Source: Bacteroidota bacterium (GTDB lineage Bacteria > Bacteroidota > Bacteroidia > Sphingobacteriales > Sphingobacteriaceae). Taken from it: 41,736 bases of DNA. Made by a program: the position numbers and the translations under genes. The DNA lies in NCBI GenBank assembly GCA_030830805.1, contig JAURMH010000072.1:1-41736 (forward strand). Direction: 5' to 3'. Position 1 is the first letter of the stretch. Every line of letters starts with the position of its first letter. Of the stretch, positions 39,640 through 41,736 are shown one piece after another. Under the pieces are notes generated by a model. That model worked only from the letters and a program-made list of their open reading frames with translations. It was not told where the DNA came from and did not search any database.

Positions 39640-39945
39640 TCAAACTTTAATTTCCACTTCTACTCCTGAAGGCAACTCTAATTTCATTAAAGCGTCAACA
39701 GTTTTTGAAGTTGAGCTATAGATATCCAATAGTCTTTTGTAAGAACATAATTGGAATTGCTCTCTAGCTTTTTTGTTTACGTGCGGTGAACGCAATACCG
39801 TAAAAATTTTCTTTTCTGTAGGCAATGGAATTGGTCCACTCACCACGGCATTTGTTGCCTTTACAGTCTTCACGATTTTCTCAGCAGATTTATCTACTAA
39901 GTTGTAATCGTAAGATTTTAATTTAATTCTAATTCTTTGGCTCAT
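39640..39945 (-). CDS. rpsJ: 30S ribosomal protein S10
   Basis: [64 protein letters not shown]. Confidence 0.98.
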   Translation of the reverse strand: MSQRIRIKLKSYDYNLVDKSAEKIVKTVKATNAVVSGPIPLPTEKKIFTVLRSPHVNKKAREQFQLCSYKRLLDIYSSTSKTVDALMKLELPSGVEVEIKV

Positions 39946-39960
39946 TTTTTATTTATTTAG

Positions 39961-39990
39961 ATCGATGTAAGAGCTATTAGTTACAACGAT
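39961..39990 (-). other. Intergenic hairpin between fusA and rpsJ
   Basis: Minus strand ATCG-T-TGTAA-CTAATAGCTC-TTACA-T-CGAT: 9 bp interrupted by one T-T mismatch. Confidence 0.45.
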
Positions 39991-40002
39991 TGATTTATTT
40001 AA

Positions 40003-41736
40003 TTACTCTTTTGATTTACCTTTTACTTTTGCAATTACTTCATCTTGCACGTTTCTAGGTGCTTCTGCATAATGATCAAATTCCATTGTTGATGTTGCAC
40101 GACCAGAGGTAATGGTACGTAATTGTGTAACATAACCGAACATTTCTGAAAGTGGCACCAATGCTTTGATTACTTGTGAACCAGCACGTGTATCCATACC
40201 TTGTAATTGACCACGACGACGGTTCATGTCACCGATAACATCACCCATGTTTTCTTCTGGTGTTAAAATTTCCACCTTCATGATTGGCTCCATTAATACT
40301 GGTTTAGCCTTAGGTAATGCTTCACGGAAAGCAGAACGCGCTGCAATTTCAAAAGATAAAGCATCTGAATCGACTGCGTGGAATGAACCATCAATCAATC
40401 TTACTTTCATGCTTGGCAATGGATAACCAGCTAATACGCCATTTACCATTGCTGCTGCAAATCCTTTTTCTACTGATGGAATAAATTCACGAGGAATAGA
40501 ACCACCAGAAATTTCGTTTACGAATTGTAATCCGCCTTTTTCGTAATCTGCATCAATTGGAGAAATGATTACTTGAATATCTGCAAACTTTCCACGACCA
40601 CCTGTTTGTTTCTTATAAGTTTCTCTATGTTGAACAGTACCTGTGATTGCTTCTTTATATGCTACTTGAGGTGCACCTTGGTTAACTTCTACTTTAAATT
40701 CACGCTTTAAACGATCCATTAAAATATCTAAGTGTAACTCACCCATTCCAGAAATAACTGTTTGACCAGTTTCTTGATCTGTATTTACACGGAATGTTGG
40801 ATCTTCTTCTGCTAATTTACCTAATGCAATACCTAATTTATCAACGTCTGCTTGAGTTTTAGGCTCAATCGCTAAACCAATTACTGGCTCAGGGAAATTC
40901 ATTGACTCTAAAATAATTGGATTTTTCTCGTCACAAAGTGTATCTCCTGTTTTGATATCCTTGAAACCTACTACTGCAGCAATATCTCCAGCTCCAACAT
41001 TTGGAATTGGGTTTTGCTTGTTCGCATGCATTTGGAAAATTCTTGAGATACGCTCTTTGTTTCCTGAACGTGTATTGTATACGTAAGAACCTGCCTCTAA
41101 ATTACCCGAGTAAACGCGGATAAAGCATAGACGACCTACGAAAGGATCTGTTGCGATTTTGAAAGCTAAAGCCGCGAAAGGCTCTTGCTCATTTGGCTTA
41201 CGAAGAATTTCTGCGTCTGTATCTGGGTGATGACCGATGATACCTTCAACATCCATTGGAGAAGGCAATAATTCCATCACATAATCCAACATGGTTTGAA
41301 CACCTTTGTTTTTGAAAGATGAACCACAAACCATAGGAACAATTTTAGCATCTAATACTGCTTGACGCAATGCATCTAAAACTTCTCTTTCTGTAATTGT
41401 TTCAGGCGCTTCGAAGAATTTAGCCATTAAATTCTCGTCGTATTCTGCGACTGATTCTAATAATTTCTCTCTCCACTCCGCAACCTCATCTAGCATATCT
41501 GCTGGAATTGGAACCTCTGTGAAAGTCATACCTTTATCATGCTCATTCCAAACAATACCACGATTGTTGATTAAATCAACAACACCTTGGAAACCATCTT
41601 CGGCACCAATTGGCAATTGCAATGGAACAGCATTACTGCCTAACATGTCTTTTACTTGCTTAACTACTTTTAAGAAGTCTGCACCAGCACGGTCCATTTT
41701 GTTAACGAAACCGATACGAGCTACTTCGTAATTATT
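40003..41736 (-). CDS. fusA: Translation elongation factor G (N-terminus beyond window edge)
   Basis: Frame continues to 41736 ([21 protein letters not shown]...); [29 protein letters not shown]. Track start at 41697 is an internal Met. Confidence 0.97.
   Translation of the reverse strand, partial: NNYEVARIGFVNKMDRAGADFLKVVKQVKDMLGSNAVPLQLPIGAEDGFQGVVDLINNRGIVWNEHDKGMTFTEVPIPADMLDEVAEWREKLLESVAEYDENLMAKFFEAPETITEREVLDALRQAVLDAKIVPMVCGSSFKNKGVQTMLDYVMELLPSPMDVEGIIGHHPDTDAEILRKPNEQEPFAALAFKIATDPFVGRLCFIRVYSGNLEAGSYVYNTRSGNKERISRIFQMHANKQNPIPNVGAGDIAAVVGFKDIKTGDTLCDEKNPIILESMNFPEPVIGLAIEPKTQADVDKLGIALGKLAEEDPTFRVNTDQETGQTVISGMGELHLDILMDRLKREFKVEVNQGAPQVAYKEAITGTVQHRETYKKQTGGRGKFADIQVIISPIDADYEKGGLQFVNEISGGSIPREFIPSVEKGFAAAMVNGVLAGYPLPSMKVRLIDGSFHAVDSDALSFEIAARSAFREALPKAKPVLMEPIMKVEILTPEENMGDVIGDMNRRRGQLQGMDTRAGSQVIKALVPLSEMFGYVTQLRTITSGRATSTMEFDHYAEAPRNVQDEVIAKVKGKSKE

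Noticed and set aside
36005-40426. Several 60-93 aa plus-strand ORFs opposite ribosomal protein genes and fusA
   Set aside because: All lie within strongly supported coding regions on the opposite strand.
1-41736. CRISPR arrays, transposases, integrases, phage genes, toxin-antitoxin or defence systems, tRNA/rRNA genes
   Set aside because: Looked for and not seen; no regularly spaced repeats, no mobile-element proteins among the ORFs, and gene order is typical housekeeping.

Overview
The window is a chromosomal segment from a Bacteroidota bacterium. The assignment rests on gene order, TAnnTTTG-type -7 elements, a FISUMP lipoprotein, DUF5606 and a Porin_10-like protein; species not determined. 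The left ~24.7 kb is mostly housekeeping and metabolic genes: EEP-family protein (partial), gpsA, an HlyD/TolC pair, polysaccharide deacetylase, aconitase, rlmH, DUF5606, cyclophilin, a secreted protein of the kind often labelled 'asparagine synthetase B', a putative porin, purine nucleoside phosphorylase, lpxK, FISUMP lipoprotein, pruA, acyl-CoA carboxylase beta subunit, M42 and M13 peptidases, dnaK and a lipoprotein. The right ~17 kb, entirely on the minus strand, is the fusA-rpsJ / S10 / spc / alpha ribosomal-protein cluster, from fusA (truncated at the right edge) to rplQ, including rpmD and rpmJ, which the ORF track misses. I found no mobile elements, CRISPR arrays, tRNA/rRNA genes, defence systems or clearly novel multi-gene system. 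The points most worth checking are non-coding: hairpins in several of the larger gaps of the ribosomal-protein operon (candidate leader/autoregulatory RNAs), three strong Shine-Dalgarno sequences (rplX, rplE, rplF) in a phylum that rarely uses them, a sigma-54-like -24/-12 motif upstream of dnaK, and a -33/-7 promoter that overlaps the ORF-track start of pruA. All calls come from reading the sequence; no searches were run.
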